Origin: Acinetobacter bouvetii DSM 14964 = CIP 107468
GTDB taxonomy: Bacteria; Pseudomonadota; Gammaproteobacteria; Pseudomonadales; Moraxellaceae
Assembly: GCF_000368865.1 (NCBI RefSeq)
Contig: NZ_KB849725.1
Span: 428,082 to 492,081, forward strand
DNA: 64,000 nt
Reading direction: 5' to 3'
The position numbers were made by a program, and so were the translations under genes. The notes under the pieces are model-generated. The model worked only from the letters and a program-made list of their open reading frames with translations, did no database searches and was not told where the DNA came from. Below, in pieces: positions 1-8,100 of this stretch (within the stretch, counting starts at the first letter, position 1; every line of letters starts with the position of its first letter).

Positions 1-1
1 G

Positions 2-28
2 GAATATCGTAAGCGCAAGCAGCGTTAG
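2..28 (+). CDS. possible 3' end of an upstream gene
   Basis: The first bases can be read as the last eight codons of a gene entering from the left: EYRKRKQR followed by TAG. A very basic tail next to a stop is plausible for a real C-terminus. Eight codons are not enough to prove it or to name a product. Confidence 0.2.
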   Translation, partial: EYRKRKQR

Positions 29-32
29 TTTT

Positions 33-80
33 AATCCTCTCCCTAACCCCTCCTTTTACAAAGGAAGGTTGGGAGGGATT
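33..80. repeat. imperfect inverted repeat downstream of truA
   Basis: A C/T-rich arm (AATCCTCTCCC...CCTCCTTT) is followed after TAC by its imperfect complement (AAAGGA...GGGAGGGATT). The arms are about 21-24 bases with small bulges. It lies just past the truA stop, so it could help end the transcript, but no clean U run follows. From memory, C/T-rich inverted repeats of this type occur between genes in Acinetobacter. I could not check copy number. Confidence 0.5.
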
Positions 81-103
81 TAATATATGCAAATAAAATT
101 GAA

Positions 104-901
104 TTATTCCGGCATATTCAGCCAATGCGGCCCCAGGGGCGCTTTCGGCAGCTCAAACTGTTCCGGGTAATCGGCATGAATGAAATACAGCCCATCCGGC
201 GCTGCTGTCACGCCGGCAGCTTTACGGTCTTCTGATGCAAAAATTTCGTCAATATGGTCAATTGCATACATGCCTTGGCCAATTTCCAGCAGGCATCCCA
301 TGATATTGCGCACCATATGATGCAAAAAGCCGTCTGCCTGAATGTCCAAAACCAAATAGCAGCCGTGGCGGATTAAACGGCAGTGGCTAACATGGCGCAC
401 AGGCTGATTGGATTGGCAGGCGGCAGCGCGGAAGCTTTCAAAATTATGCGTGCCTTCAAACTTTTTCGCCGCCTGAATCATTTTATCGACATCCAGCGGG
501 GCATACACGTGCGTCACCTGTTTATGCAATAAAGCTGGCCGCTGCGGATTGTTGTAGACCACATAGCGGTAACGCCGTGCCTGCGCCTTAAAGCGCGCAT
601 GGAAGTCCGAATCCATTTCCTTAATCCATTGAATAGAAATGTCTTTTGGCAGGATGCTGTTGGCGCCCATCATCCAGCCCCGAAGCGGGCGGATGGCTTC
701 GGTATCAAAATGAGCGACCATATTGGTCGCATGCACGCCCGCATCAGTACGTCCAGCGCCATGTATGGCAATGGGTTCATTTGCGATTTTACTGAGGGTG
801 TTTTCGAGTGTTTCTTGCACACTGGGCACGCCCGGCTGCTGAGTTTGCCAGCCTCTGTAATGTACGCCGCAAAATTCTATACCAATTGCAAAACGCTGCA
901 T
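104..901 (-). CDS. truA: tRNA pseudouridine(38-40) synthase TruA
   Basis: TruA converts uridines 38-40 of the tRNA anticodon stem to pseudouridine in the cytoplasm. The protein has the conserved GRTDAGVHA block with the catalytic aspartate near residue 50, and a C-terminal half with the family's FLHHMVRN motif. I place the start at MQRFAIGIEF, giving 265 residues, because the frame's 13 extra residues upstream do not look like TruA. It begins 19 bases after the asparaginase stop and is probably cotranscribed with it. The asd-fimV-truA order matches that in Pseudomonas, apart from the asparaginase insertion. Confidence 0.95.
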   Translation of the reverse strand: MQRFAIGIEFCGVHYRGWQTQQPGVPSVQETLENTLSKIANEPIAIHGAGRTDAGVHATNMVAHFDTEAIRPLRGWMMGANSILPKDISIQWIKEMDSDFHARFKAQARRYRYVVYNNPQRPALLHKQVTHVYAPLDVDKMIQAAKKFEGTHNFESFRAAACQSNQPVRHVSHCRLIRHGCYLVLDIQADGFLHHMVRNIMGCLLEIGQGMYAIDHIDEIFASEDRKAAGVTAAPDGLYFIHADYPEQFELPKAPLGPHWLNMPE

Positions 902-920
902 ATTTACCTCAGTGTGTTGT

Positions 921-1889
921 TCAGTCCTGCCAATGCGCAAGCCATTGGTCTACAGCATCGTATTGTAAATACATTTTTAACGCTTTTGCATAAAGATCTG
1001 CATGGCTGCTGCAATTGCTGATTAAAATTTTGGCGTCAGTAATCCATTGGCTGACGGCATAGCGCTGATCTATTCCGCCAAAGGGCACTTGTGTGGTGAT
1101 AATGACTGCGCAACCTTGCTGCCTCAGCGCTTGCAATAGCGCGATGATGTCTGCGCTGACGGCAATGTTGCCTGTGCCAAAGCCTTGCAAAATAAGTACA
1201 TGCGGCGGTTTGGAGGCAATTGCCTGCAGATTGGCAAAGAGCAGTTCTGGCGCTATAGGCTGCATCATCAGGCTCATGCAGTTAAAGTGGCGCGCTTTTT
1301 CTATGAGCTGTTCATGTACTGCCAGCGGCTGCCAATCGGCATGGCATTCATTGCCTTTTGCTGAACCTGCAAAAGCGTTGAGAGCCGTGGTATGCACTTT
1401 TAAGGTGGTTGATGCATGAATCAATTGATGATGAAACGCTAAGTAGACGCCAGCCGGCGCTTGCACTGCTGAGTCCAGTGCAAAATTCAGGTTATCAATC
1501 GCATCCGTAAATTCACGGCTGTCGGACCCTTGGACATTCAGCAGCGGGTATTGGCTGCCGGTCAGCACGACATGCGCTGATTGGCCCATAAAGCGGGATA
1601 AAACGGCGCTGGCGTAGCTTAGGGTATCTGTGCCATGAATAATCACAAAATGCTGATACTGCTGCAGCTGCAGCTGCAAATGCTGAATCTGTTCCAGCAG
1701 CTGCAGCCAGTCACTGGCAATGCACGCGCTGCTGTCCTGTATTACGGGCGCAGTAAAGCAGTCAATTTCAAGATGCAGCGGCAAAATATGTTGCAGCTTG
1801 GGGATAAACTGCTCCGCAGGCATTGGGTTTAGCGGTTCACCAATACAGCCAAAGGTGCCGCCCATGTAGATCAAGGCTATTTTTTTCAT
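921..1889 (-). CDS. ansA: L-asparaginase, type I-like (cytoplasmic)
   Basis: The predicted enzyme hydrolyses L-asparagine to aspartate and ammonia. Both signature regions are present: IYMGGTFG at the N-terminus with the nucleophilic threonine, and IIHGTDTLSYAS near residue 85 with the Thr-Asp pair. There is no signal peptide, so it should be cytosolic. Translation can start at either of two adjacent ATGs (1892 or 1889). Longer starts would lie inside the intrinsic terminator at 1895-1921. No Shine-Dalgarno sequence is visible, because the terminator's U run reaches the start codon. The gene interrupts the usual fimV-truA adjacency. Confidence 0.85.
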   Translation of the reverse strand: MKKIALIYMGGTFGCIGEPLNPMPAEQFIPKLQHILPLHLEIDCFTAPVIQDSSACIASDWLQLLEQIQHLQLQLQQYQHFVIIHGTDTLSYASAVLSRFMGQSAHVVLTGSQYPLLNVQGSDSREFTDAIDNLNFALDSAVQAPAGVYLAFHHQLIHASTTLKVHTTALNAFAGSAKGNECHADWQPLAVHEQLIEKARHFNCMSLMMQPIAPELLFANLQAIASKPPHVLILQGFGTGNIAVSADIIALLQALRQQGCAVIITTQVPFGGIDQRYAVSQWITDAKILISNCSSHADLYAKALKMYLQYDAVDQWLAHWQD

Positions 1890-1890
1890 C

Positions 1891-1921
1891 ATAAAAAAAG
1901 CAGTCAAGGATGACTGCTTTA
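1891..1921 (-). terminator. intrinsic terminator after the fimV C-terminal gene
   Basis: A perfect 10-bp stem (AAAGCAGTCA / TGACTGCTTT) with a 4-base loop is followed on the minus strand by seven U residues. It lies 18 bases past the stop of the fimV C-terminal gene and abuts the ansA start codon. Confidence 0.85.
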
Positions 1922-1938
1922 GTTTAAATCGAATCGGG

Positions 1939-3246
1939 TTAAGATGCGATTTGATTCAGTAACAGATCTGCCTGCTGGCGCTGCTCAGTTGAATACTCGG
2001 TTTCTTTTTCTGCCAGCAGTTCGCGGGCAGCATCGAAAGCGCCGAGTTTGATATATTGCTGGGCAAGTTCAAGATTAACCTCAATGTCATTGCTTTCAGC
2101 CAATGCAGGGAAGGATTGAATCAGCGGGTCGCTGCTGTCAGCAGGCGCTGCGGATGGAGAGCTGACGCTGCTGATGTCAAAATTCACGCCTGTCTGTGCA
2201 GGCTTTGCAACAGCAGGGGGTTCTGTAGCCGCAATATCCAATGAATTCAGGTCAAAACTCAGCGGCGATGCACTTTCAGGCTTTTCGACCGGCTGCGGCG
2301 CATCCAAGGAGAATGAGAAATCTAAAGGCTGAATTTCTGCTTGGGCAGGCGCTTCCGGTTCAGCTTTGGCTGCAGGCGCTAAATTTAAGGAGAAATCTAA
2401 AGGCTGAATTTCTTCTTGAGCAGGCGCTTCCGGTTCGGCTTTGGCCGAAGGCGCTGCTTCTTCTAAAGAGAAAGAGCCAAAATCGATGGATGGTGCAGGC
2501 GCTTGCGCTGGTGCCGGAGTTTCGGCCTTAGGCGCGCTGTCAAAAGAGAGGTTAAACTCTAAAGGCTGAATCTCTTCAGCGGCCTGCTGCACGGGCTCTG
2601 CCGGCTTTGGCGCTGCTTGTGGCTCAAGCTGTTCAAAAGCGAGATCTGCCTTAGGTTCAGCAGGCGCGGCAGATCCAGCCATTAAGGCATCAAAATCAGC
2701 AGTATTTTGCGCTTTTGGCGCAGCAGCGGCAGGTTCTGGATTTATCGTCGGGCTGACAAAAGTAATCGCTTCATCCGACTTATGCTGTGATTTATCAAAT
2801 TCGGCTTTTTTCGCTTCCGCCTGCGCTAAAATGTCATCCAGTTCTAATGAGCGCACATGGTTGAGCAGCTGGCTGATGGCGAATTCATCTTTTTGCAGAA
2901 TATGAATATCCAACAGATACAAATACAGCTCATGCTGCGAGTTGTCTCTTTTCAGCACCTGATTAATTTGCGCTTCTGCAGAGAAGAAATTGCGCTCTTG
3001 AATCAAGCTTTCAATTTTATTGCGGGTTTCCGCAGTCAGCGGCGTAGTCTGCTTTTTTTCGACTACTGAATCTTGAACAGCTTGTGTCTTATTTGGGGCA
3101 ACTTTCGCTGATGAGCTGGCTTTTTTCGCTTTGCTTTTTTGTGTTGCCGTGGTTGCAGTGGATTTTTCAGAACCCTGTGCGTCTTGACGTTTTTTTAAGA
3201 CTACCAAAACGATCAACAAGATCACAAATGGAATCACATACAGCAT
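1939..3246 (-). CDS. fimV: FimV C-terminal half as a separate gene (TM plus cytoplasmic TPR domain)
   Basis: This 435-residue protein corresponds to the membrane and cytoplasmic half of FimV/HubP polar landmark proteins. It opens with one hydrophobic helix (residues 1-18, LYVIPFVILLIVLVVL), followed by KKR. A TPR-like segment (about 75-150) follows, then a long acidic, Ala/Pro-rich linker with near-identical EIQPLDF repeats. It ends with a TPR motif (LELAQQYIKLGAFDAARELL) typical of the FimV C-terminal domain. The start has a strong ribosome binding site (AAGGGG). The gene follows the LysM half by 69 bases, and the split falls just before the transmembrane helix. In Pseudomonas FimV supports type IV pilus assembly and polar signalling; the same role here is inferred. 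Confidence 0.8.
   Translation of the reverse strand: MLYVIPFVILLIVLVVLKKRQDAQGSEKSTATTATQKSKAKKASSSAKVAPNKTQAVQDSVVEKKQTTPLTAETRNKIESLIQERNFFSAEAQINQVLKRDNSQHELYLYLLDIHILQKDEFAISQLLNHVRSLELDDILAQAEAKKAEFDKSQHKSDEAITFVSPTINPEPAAAAPKAQNTADFDALMAGSAAPAEPKADLAFEQLEPQAAPKPAEPVQQAAEEIQPLEFNLSFDSAPKAETPAPAQAPAPSIDFGSFSLEEAAPSAKAEPEAPAQEEIQPLDFSLNLAPAAKAEPEAPAQAEIQPLDFSFSLDAPQPVEKPESASPLSFDLNSLDIAATEPPAVAKPAQTGVNFDISSVSSPSAAPADSSDPLIQSFPALAESNDIEVNLELAQQYIKLGAFDAARELLAEKETEYSTEQRQQADLLLNQIAS
2315..2464 (-). repeat. two tandem 75-bp coding repeats in the FimV linker
   Basis: Two near-identical 75-bp (25-codon) units lie head to tail at 2315-2389 and 2390-2464. Each encodes EIQPLDF followed by an Ala/Pro/Glu spacer. 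A diverged third copy (EIQPLEF) starts near 2552. Such units can expand or contract by slippage or recombination without breaking the frame. Confidence 0.8.
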
Positions 3247-3315
3247 GTTATTACCCCTTGGGGATAGGGCGCAGAGAAAGTGCGCTCATCCTTTTAAATC
3301 ATCATATGTAACTTT

Positions 3316-4719
3316 TTAGTTGATTGGCTTTTTCTCTGCCTGGCGTGCTTTCAGCTGTTGCTCAAGCTGCGCAAGACGAGTGTTTAATAATTGAATTCTA
3401 TGATCCTTTTGATTTAGCGCCAATTCTAATTGGGTTACGTTTCTCTGTAATTTAACGGTTTTTTCACGAGATGTCATAACTTTTAATGATAACTCGTTCG
3501 AAGTTTGATTTTTTTCTGTGCTTTTATTTGCAGAAGCATGCGCCGAATCTTGGGTTTTCTCCGCTACCAGGCTCATTTCCGCTTCATTCAGGCGGTATTT
3601 GGTCTTGCCGGATTGCGTGGACGGCATCTGTTTCAGCGCGGCTGCGGAAATTTTCTGGCGTTCCTTAGAAAGGGCAGCTCCATTCAAATTCAAGGCTGCG
3701 CCGCGTTTCAGCCGGTTGGAATCCCCCTGAATGAACGCATGTGCATTGTTGGCTTTAATTTGCTTCATCACGTCGCCCACAGGACGGTTTTCAGTGGATG
3801 CGATACGTGAAGCAATGCCCCAGAGGGACTCATTTGATTGGACTACATATTTTTGCGCAGCAGATTGCGGTGCGGGTTTTACGGACGGCGCACGTGCAGC
3901 GTCTTGCGGGCTTTTTACCGCTGCTGCAGGAGCTTTGAGCTGTGCAGCCTGCTGTTCCGCCGCATATTTTTGAGCCAGCGGGTCACTGGAGACTTGCTTT
4001 TGCACAGCTGCGCCTTGCGGCGCTGCAGGCGCATTGGCATTATTTGACGCCAAGGCTGCAGGCGCGGCTTCAGCGGATACGGCTGGCTGCGGCGCCGGTG
4101 CAGCGCTTATTGAGGGGGCAGAAAACGGCGCTGAAGCGCTATTTTTATCCATGCTCGGCGGCAGCGATGAATTCAAAGAAAGAAGGGTTTCTTTGGGTTT
4201 GCCGGCGGCATTCGGCTTAAGCGCGGCATATTGGGCGCTGACAGGCAAATTCAGCGCAATGTCGCGCTCATTGCTGATGATTACCGGTGCAAGGGTGCGT
4301 TCGTTGCGCGCGGCATTCATTTGCTGGCTGATTGGCATGCTGCGCTTAAGCGGTGTTTTAATATGCTGCAGCCGTGAAGAATTGCCTTCACTGATTTTGA
4401 CAATAATATTCAGTTCAGCATCGGTCAGCGGCCGCGATGATGTAATGGTAATCACGCCCGAACCAGAGCTGTCTTTGCGGGTAAAGAAATTCAAATGGCC
4501 CGGAGGCTGATGCCCGGCGCCCATTGCAATTAAGTCTTCGGCAGACGCTAAGTCGGCGCGAATTGACGCGTCCGGATCCGCATTGCGGAAATTGATTTCC
4601 GCATACAGAAGTTCCCCAGGCGCCGACTGAATTTGAATCGGGTCAAGTGTCATCGCATGAATGTTCTGCGATGCAATTATGGCTAAAATGGCGATCTTTA
4701 ATTTGTTATATACATTCAT
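3316..4719 (-). CDS. fimV: FimV N-terminal half as a separate gene (periplasmic LysM protein)
   Basis: The 467-residue product begins with a signal peptide ending near NIHA. It continues with the FimV N-terminal domain (QSAPGELLYAEINF, the family's S..G..L.A.I signature), an Ala/Pro/Ser-rich linker and a LysM-like peptidoglycan-binding domain (YVVQSNESLWGIAS, roughly residues 290-345). It ends in a heptad-rich coiled coil of about 50 residues. I take the start at MNVYNKLK; 31 further in-frame residues upstream do not resemble a secretion signal. In full-length FimV the next element is a transmembrane helix, which here opens the neighbouring gene. The protein should be free in the periplasm and bound to peptidoglycan. 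Confidence 0.8.
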   Translation of the reverse strand: MNVYNKLKIAILAIIASQNIHAMTLDPIQIQSAPGELLYAEINFRNADPDASIRADLASAEDLIAMGAGHQPPGHLNFFTRKDSSGSGVITITSSRPLTDAELNIIVKISEGNSSRLQHIKTPLKRSMPISQQMNAARNERTLAPVIISNERDIALNLPVSAQYAALKPNAAGKPKETLLSLNSSLPPSMDKNSASAPFSAPSISAAPAPQPAVSAEAAPAALASNNANAPAAPQGAAVQKQVSSDPLAQKYAAEQQAAQLKAPAAAVKSPQDAARAPSVKPAPQSAAQKYVVQSNESLWGIASRIASTENRPVGDVMKQIKANNAHAFIQGDSNRLKRGAALNLNGAALSKERQKISAAALKQMPSTQSGKTKYRLNEAEMSLVAEKTQDSAHASANKSTEKNQTSNELSLKVMTSREKTVKLQRNVTQLELALNQKDHRIQLLNTRLAQLEQQLKARQAEKKPIN

Positions 4720-4810
4720 CTTAATCTTTAGCTCAGGCGATGCCGCATAGCGAAAATGATAGAGTAACGGCATGTTGAAGAATTGTAAAATAATTACAAG
4801 ACTGCTACAC

Positions 4811-4841
4811 AAAAAAGCCGATCAATTGAGATCGGCTTTTC
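4811..4841 (-). terminator. intrinsic terminator after asd
   Basis: A GCCGATC / GATCGGC stem with a 6-base loop is followed on the minus strand by six U residues, between the asd stop and the fimV N-terminal gene. This suggests that fimV has its own promoter downstream of it. Confidence 0.85.
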
Positions 4842-4880
4842 ATATTTTGAGATTAGTTACATGATGCTCACCATGTAAAA

Positions 4881-5999
4881 TCAGGCATTCTTATAGTCGA
4901 TTAAAATGCGCAGCATGCGGCGCAGCGGTTCAGCCGCGCCCCAAAGCAATTGGTCGCCGACGGTGAAGGCGCCCAGATACTCTTTACCCATGTTCAGCTT
5001 GCGCAGGCGGCCCACTGGAACAGACAAGGTGCCTGTGACTGCAACTGGCGTCAAATCTGTCATGGACGCTTCACGGGTATTTGGAACCACTTTTGCCCAC
5101 TGGTTCGCGCTGCGTAACATATCTTCGATTTCATCCAGCGGAACGTCTTTCTTCAGCTTTAACGTCAGGGCTTGCGAATGGCAGCGCATTGCGCCGATAC
5201 GCACGCAGTGGCCATCAATAGGCACGATCTGCTGATTGCCAAGAATCTTGTTGGTTTCAACTTGACCTTTCCATTCTTCTTTCGACTGGCCGCTTTCCAG
5301 CTGCTTGTCGATGTACGGAATGAGAGATCCCGCTAAAGGCACGCCAAAGTTTGCGGAAGGGAAACCTTCGCCTCGCTGCAATTGCGCAATTTTAGAGTCG
5401 ATGTCTAAAATTGGAGAACGCGGATCATCCAGCAAATCTTTAGTGTTGTTATATAAATAACCCATGCCGGAGATCAGTTCACGCATATTTTGCGCGCCTG
5501 CACCCGATGCGGCTTGATAGGTCATTGAGGTTGCCCATTCCACCAAATTGCTTTGGAATAAACCGCCTAGGCCCATCAGCATTAAAGAGACTGTGCAGTT
5601 GCCGCCCACGAAAGTTTTCGTGCCTTTGACTAAGCCGTCTTTAATCACGTTCATGTTCACTGGGTCAAGCACGATGATCGCTTCATCATCCATGCGCAGT
5701 GTGGATGCAGCATCAATCCAGTAACCGTTCCAGCCTTCCGCTTTTAATTTAGGGAAAACGTCAGTGGTATAGTCACCGCCTTGGCAGGTAATAATGACAT
5801 CCATTTGCTTCAGACTGCTAATGTCTGACGCATCCATAAGTGCTGGGGCGGTCTTGCCGCCAAACGCAGGCGCTTCACCGCCAGCATTACTGGTAGAAAA
5901 ATAAAATGGCTCAAAATGAGCAAAATCATTTTCTTCAACCATACGTTGCATCAGGACGGAACCAACCATCCCGCGCCAACCGACCAGACCTACTTTCAT
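4881..5999 (-). CDS. asd: aspartate-semialdehyde dehydrogenase
   Basis: Asd reduces aspartyl phosphate to aspartate semialdehyde with NADPH, the branch point to lysine/diaminopimelate, threonine and methionine. Visible are the N-terminal dinucleotide loop ([11 protein letters not shown]), the catalytic cysteine in [15 protein letters not shown] (about residue 135) and the substrate-binding [14 protein letters not shown] block. The start at [10 protein letters not shown] gives 372 residues, the usual length of the gammaproteobacterial enzyme; 23 in-frame residues upstream are not conserved. A promoter fits 40 bases upstream. metX and leuA, encoded elsewhere in the window, are also amino-acid biosynthetic genes. 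Confidence 0.95.
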   Translation of the reverse strand: MKVGLVGWRGMVGSVLMQRMVEENDFAHFEPFYFSTSNAGGEAPAFGGKTAPALMDASDISSLKQMDVIITCQGGDYTTDVFPKLKAEGWNGYWIDAASTLRMDDEAIIVLDPVNMNVIKDGLVKGTKTFVGGNCTVSLMLMGLGGLFQSNLVEWATSMTYQAASGAGAQNMRELISGMGYLYNNTKDLLDDPRSPILDIDSKIAQLQRGEGFPSANFGVPLAGSLIPYIDKQLESGQSKEEWKGQVETNKILGNQQIVPIDGHCVRIGAMRCHSQALTLKLKKDVPLDEIEDMLRSANQWAKVVPNTREASMTDLTPVAVTGTLSVPVGRLRKLNMGKEYLGAFTVGDQLLWGAAEPLRRMLRILIDYKNA

Positions 6000-6040
6000 G
6001 TCACTTTGCCTCGGTGCGTTAAAAAATAAAAGGGGGTTCG

Positions 6041-6068
6041 AGTGTATCAAAAGAGCGCTCAACTGCAA
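6041..6068 (-). promoter_or_regulatory. candidate sigma-70 promoter for asd
   Basis: On the minus strand TTGCAG (-35) and TACACT (-10) are separated by 16 bases. Transcription would start about 35 bases before the asd start codon. This is pattern matching only. Confidence 0.45.
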
Positions 6069-6185
6069 GCGCTACAGAATGAAAACAGCAATTATATTGT
6101 GCAATATATCTTGTTTATGTTACATGCAAAATTGATATAAATTTATGAGTCAATAAAAAATTAAGAATATAAAGCGGAGGCGCCA

Positions 6186-7313
6186 ATGATTTGGGTGGAA
6201 GTGCTGTCAGCGCTTGTAATTTGGCTCAGCGCCTGGTCATTGATCCGCCGCGATGAATGGTGGTTCCGCGGCGCGGATTTCCCGCGGCTGCAGATTTTGG
6301 CGCTGGGCATGCCTGCACTGATACTGATGCTGTTTTGGCCTGAACCTTGGGATACCTGGCGTGAAATCCTGTTAGTCGGGCTGATCGCCGCGCTTGCTTT
6401 TCAGCTGAAAATGGTACTGCCCTATACTGTTCTTTGGAAAAAGCAGGTCAAGAAAGTCCGCGGGCATCAGCTGAATCCTGAGCGGCAAATCTCTGTAATT
6501 GTCTCAAATGTGTTAACGCCCAATCATCAATATCATTTGCTGCTTGCTGAAATTGAAAAATATCAGCCGGACCTGGTGCTGACTTTAGAGTCCGACCTCC
6601 GCTGGGAACAGGCCTTGAGTGCGCTGGGAGATGACTATCCCTACCGGGTTGCAGTGCCGCTGAATAATCTGTACGGCATGCATTTATTCAGCCGGCTGCC
6701 GCTGCATGGCACGCAGGTCAAATTCATTTTAAGCGATGAGATACCGTCTATTCATACCGCGGTGACTTTGCGTTCCGGCGAGACTGTACAGCTGTATTGC
6801 CTGCACCCGAAGCCGCCCAGCCCGACAGAAGCAAAGGATTCCACCCTGCGCGATGCTGAGCTGCTGATTGTCGGCGATCAGATCAAAGATCTGGATGAAA
6901 GCTGCATTGTGATGGGAGACTTAAACGATGTGGCGTGGTCGCGCACCACACGCCTTTTTCAGCGCATCAGCGGCCTGCTGGACCCGCGGGTGGGGCGGTA
7001 TTTCGTGAATACCTTTCATGCGGATTATCCTGTATTGCGCTGGTCGCTGGATCATGTATTTCACAGTACCGATTTTGCTTTGGTCAGAATGAAGCGCTTA
7101 GCTCACGTAGGTTCAGATCATTTTCCTGTATATGTCTCACTGCAAACCGGCCGTGTGTTTGCACAGATACAGCAAGAGCTGGAGCAAAGCGATGCGGATG
7201 AGCGGGAAGCGCAGGAGGCGATACAGGAAGGTATTGAAAAAGCGGAGAAAGAAGAAAAGATAGTGACCGATGACATTGCGCAGGACTATAAGGACAGCAC
7301 CAAGGCGCCCTGA
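6186..7313 (+). CDS. membrane-anchored endonuclease/exonuclease/phosphatase (EEP) family protein
   Basis: The N-terminal 85 residues contain two or three hydrophobic segments. An EEP catalytic domain follows: a conserved glutamate in LTLESD, the MGDLNDVAWS block (D-x-N), SLDHVF and the terminal SDHFPV motif. These are the metal-binding and catalytic residues of the DNase I-like fold. Related proteins cleave phosphodiesters or phosphomonoesters; the substrate cannot be read from sequence. The last 45 residues are a highly charged, Glu-rich probable helix. The start ATG has a good ribosome binding site (GCGGAGG). The gene diverges from asd. Confidence 0.8.
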   Translation: MIWVEVLSALVIWLSAWSLIRRDEWWFRGADFPRLQILALGMPALILMLFWPEPWDTWREILLVGLIAALAFQLKMVLPYTVLWKKQVKKVRGHQLNPERQISVIVSNVLTPNHQYHLLLAEIEKYQPDLVLTLESDLRWEQALSALGDDYPYRVAVPLNNLYGMHLFSRLPLHGTQVKFILSDEIPSIHTAVTLRSGETVQLYCLHPKPPSPTEAKDSTLRDAELLIVGDQIKDLDESCIVMGDLNDVAWSRTTRLFQRISGLLDPRVGRYFVNTFHADYPVLRWSLDHVFHSTDFALVRMKRLAHVGSDHFPVYVSLQTGRVFAQIQQELEQSDADEREAQEAIQEGIEKAEKEEKIVTDDIAQDYKDSTKAP

Positions 7314-7676
7314 GCGGCTCTGCGATTTTAAGGGAAAAGTGTAAGAAATAGCTTACATTGATTTCGGCTGATGGCGCATAGGCAAGCTTTAGAAAACCGC
7401 CTATCCTACATTCATCGGCAAATGGAACAGGGAACGGATTATCCCGCTAAGGAAGACGGCGCCGATGGCAATCATCATGGATATGATGCAGGAAAGGAAA
7501 GCCACCCGAAAAGAATAATAAGACTTGTGAAAGCACAACCTCATCAACCCGAGTTTTGCAGGATGCAGAACTCGGGTTTGGTCTATCTGCAGGCCGCATT
7601 TTTTGCTTTGCATTTGGCGCCCGGCATTTTAGAGTAGGGCGCAGAACAACGAAATGAAAAAAAATAAGTGAGTTTT
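7314..7676. other. 363-bp gene-free stretch with several hairpins
   Basis: No convincing gene lies between the EEP gene and the small membrane protein. It holds three inverted repeats: TGTAAG/CTTACA at 7340-7357, ATAGGC/GCCTAT at 7378-7404 and a strong 15-bp stem at 7546-7578. Between the second and third is a purine-rich segment. A frame on the minus strand (7401-7613) ends in a hydrophobic peptide but has no recognisable start. The arrangement suggests a structured RNA or a regulatory element, not decayed coding sequence. Confidence 0.5.
7546..7578. terminator. strong 15-bp hairpin, possible terminator
   Basis: Arms AACCCGAGTTTTGCA and TGCAGAACTCGGGTT pair over 15 positions with one G-U pair and a 3-base loop. 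The flanking bases on the + strand (TGGTCTATCTG) contain no clean U run, so rho-independent termination is uncertain. Confidence 0.45.
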
Positions 7677-7994
7677 ATGAGCATCTCTCTGCTTTATGAA
7701 TGGCGCACCGCCTTTCTGCAATTGACCCAATTGTCCCATGATGCTTTGCTAATTTATCTGGGTGTGCTGCTGTTTTTCTTGATTGCCTTGTTTCATCAGC
7801 GCCAGTTGAAATCCAATTATGCTGTATGGGCTGTGATTCTTGCCGCCGTTGCATTCGAGCTGTTCGGCGCGCGCCACGATATTTTAGACAGAGGCTATTG
7901 GAAGGTAGGCTCCAGCCTGCGTGATATTGTGAATATGATTTTGATGCCGCTGCTGATTTGGCTGATGGCGAAATATCGGGTCTGGAAGGGGTGA
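7677..7994 (+). CDS. small membrane protein, unknown function
   Basis: The protein has 105 residues and three hydrophobic segments: about 20-40 (LLIYLGVLLFFLIALF), 47-62 (YAVWAVILAAVAFELF) and 84-100 (IVNMILMPLLIWLMA). Charged loops including HQRQLK and ARHDILDRGYWK separate them. I recognise no named family. The start is either ATG 7677 or GTG 7668; neither has a strong ribosome binding site. It converges on the glycosyltransferase gene. Confidence 0.6.
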   Translation: MSISLLYEWRTAFLQLTQLSHDALLIYLGVLLFFLIALFHQRQLKSNYAVWAVILAAVAFELFGARHDILDRGYWKVGSSLRDIVNMILMPLLIWLMAKYRVWKG

Positions 7995-8055
7995 AATCCG
8001 GTCAGAATGCTGAGCGGAAAGTCTGTTGATTGCCTGGGGGACGCCGATCAGAATG

Positions 8056-8088
8056 AAAGGGCAGCACTTGATTTAAGCGCTGCCCCCC
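8056..8088. terminator. hairpin between converging genes
   Basis: GGGCAGC and GCTGCCC (extended by CTT/AAG) form a stem in the gap between the small membrane protein and the glycosyltransferase stop. On the minus strand it is followed by CCCTTTC, a weak U tract. It may end either transcript. Confidence 0.5.
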
Positions 8089-8100
8089 GCTTCCTTGCTT

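Noticed and set aside
599..1021. Plus-strand frame of 140 residues over the truA-asparaginase region
   Set aside because: Antisense shadow of truA and ansA; Cys/His-rich composition and no recognisable domain.
7401..7613. Minus-strand frame ending in a hydrophobic peptide in the 7.3-7.7 kb gap
   Set aside because: Possible small membrane protein, but no ribosome binding site, cysteine-rich start and overlap with the hairpins make it weak; kept as part of the gap description.
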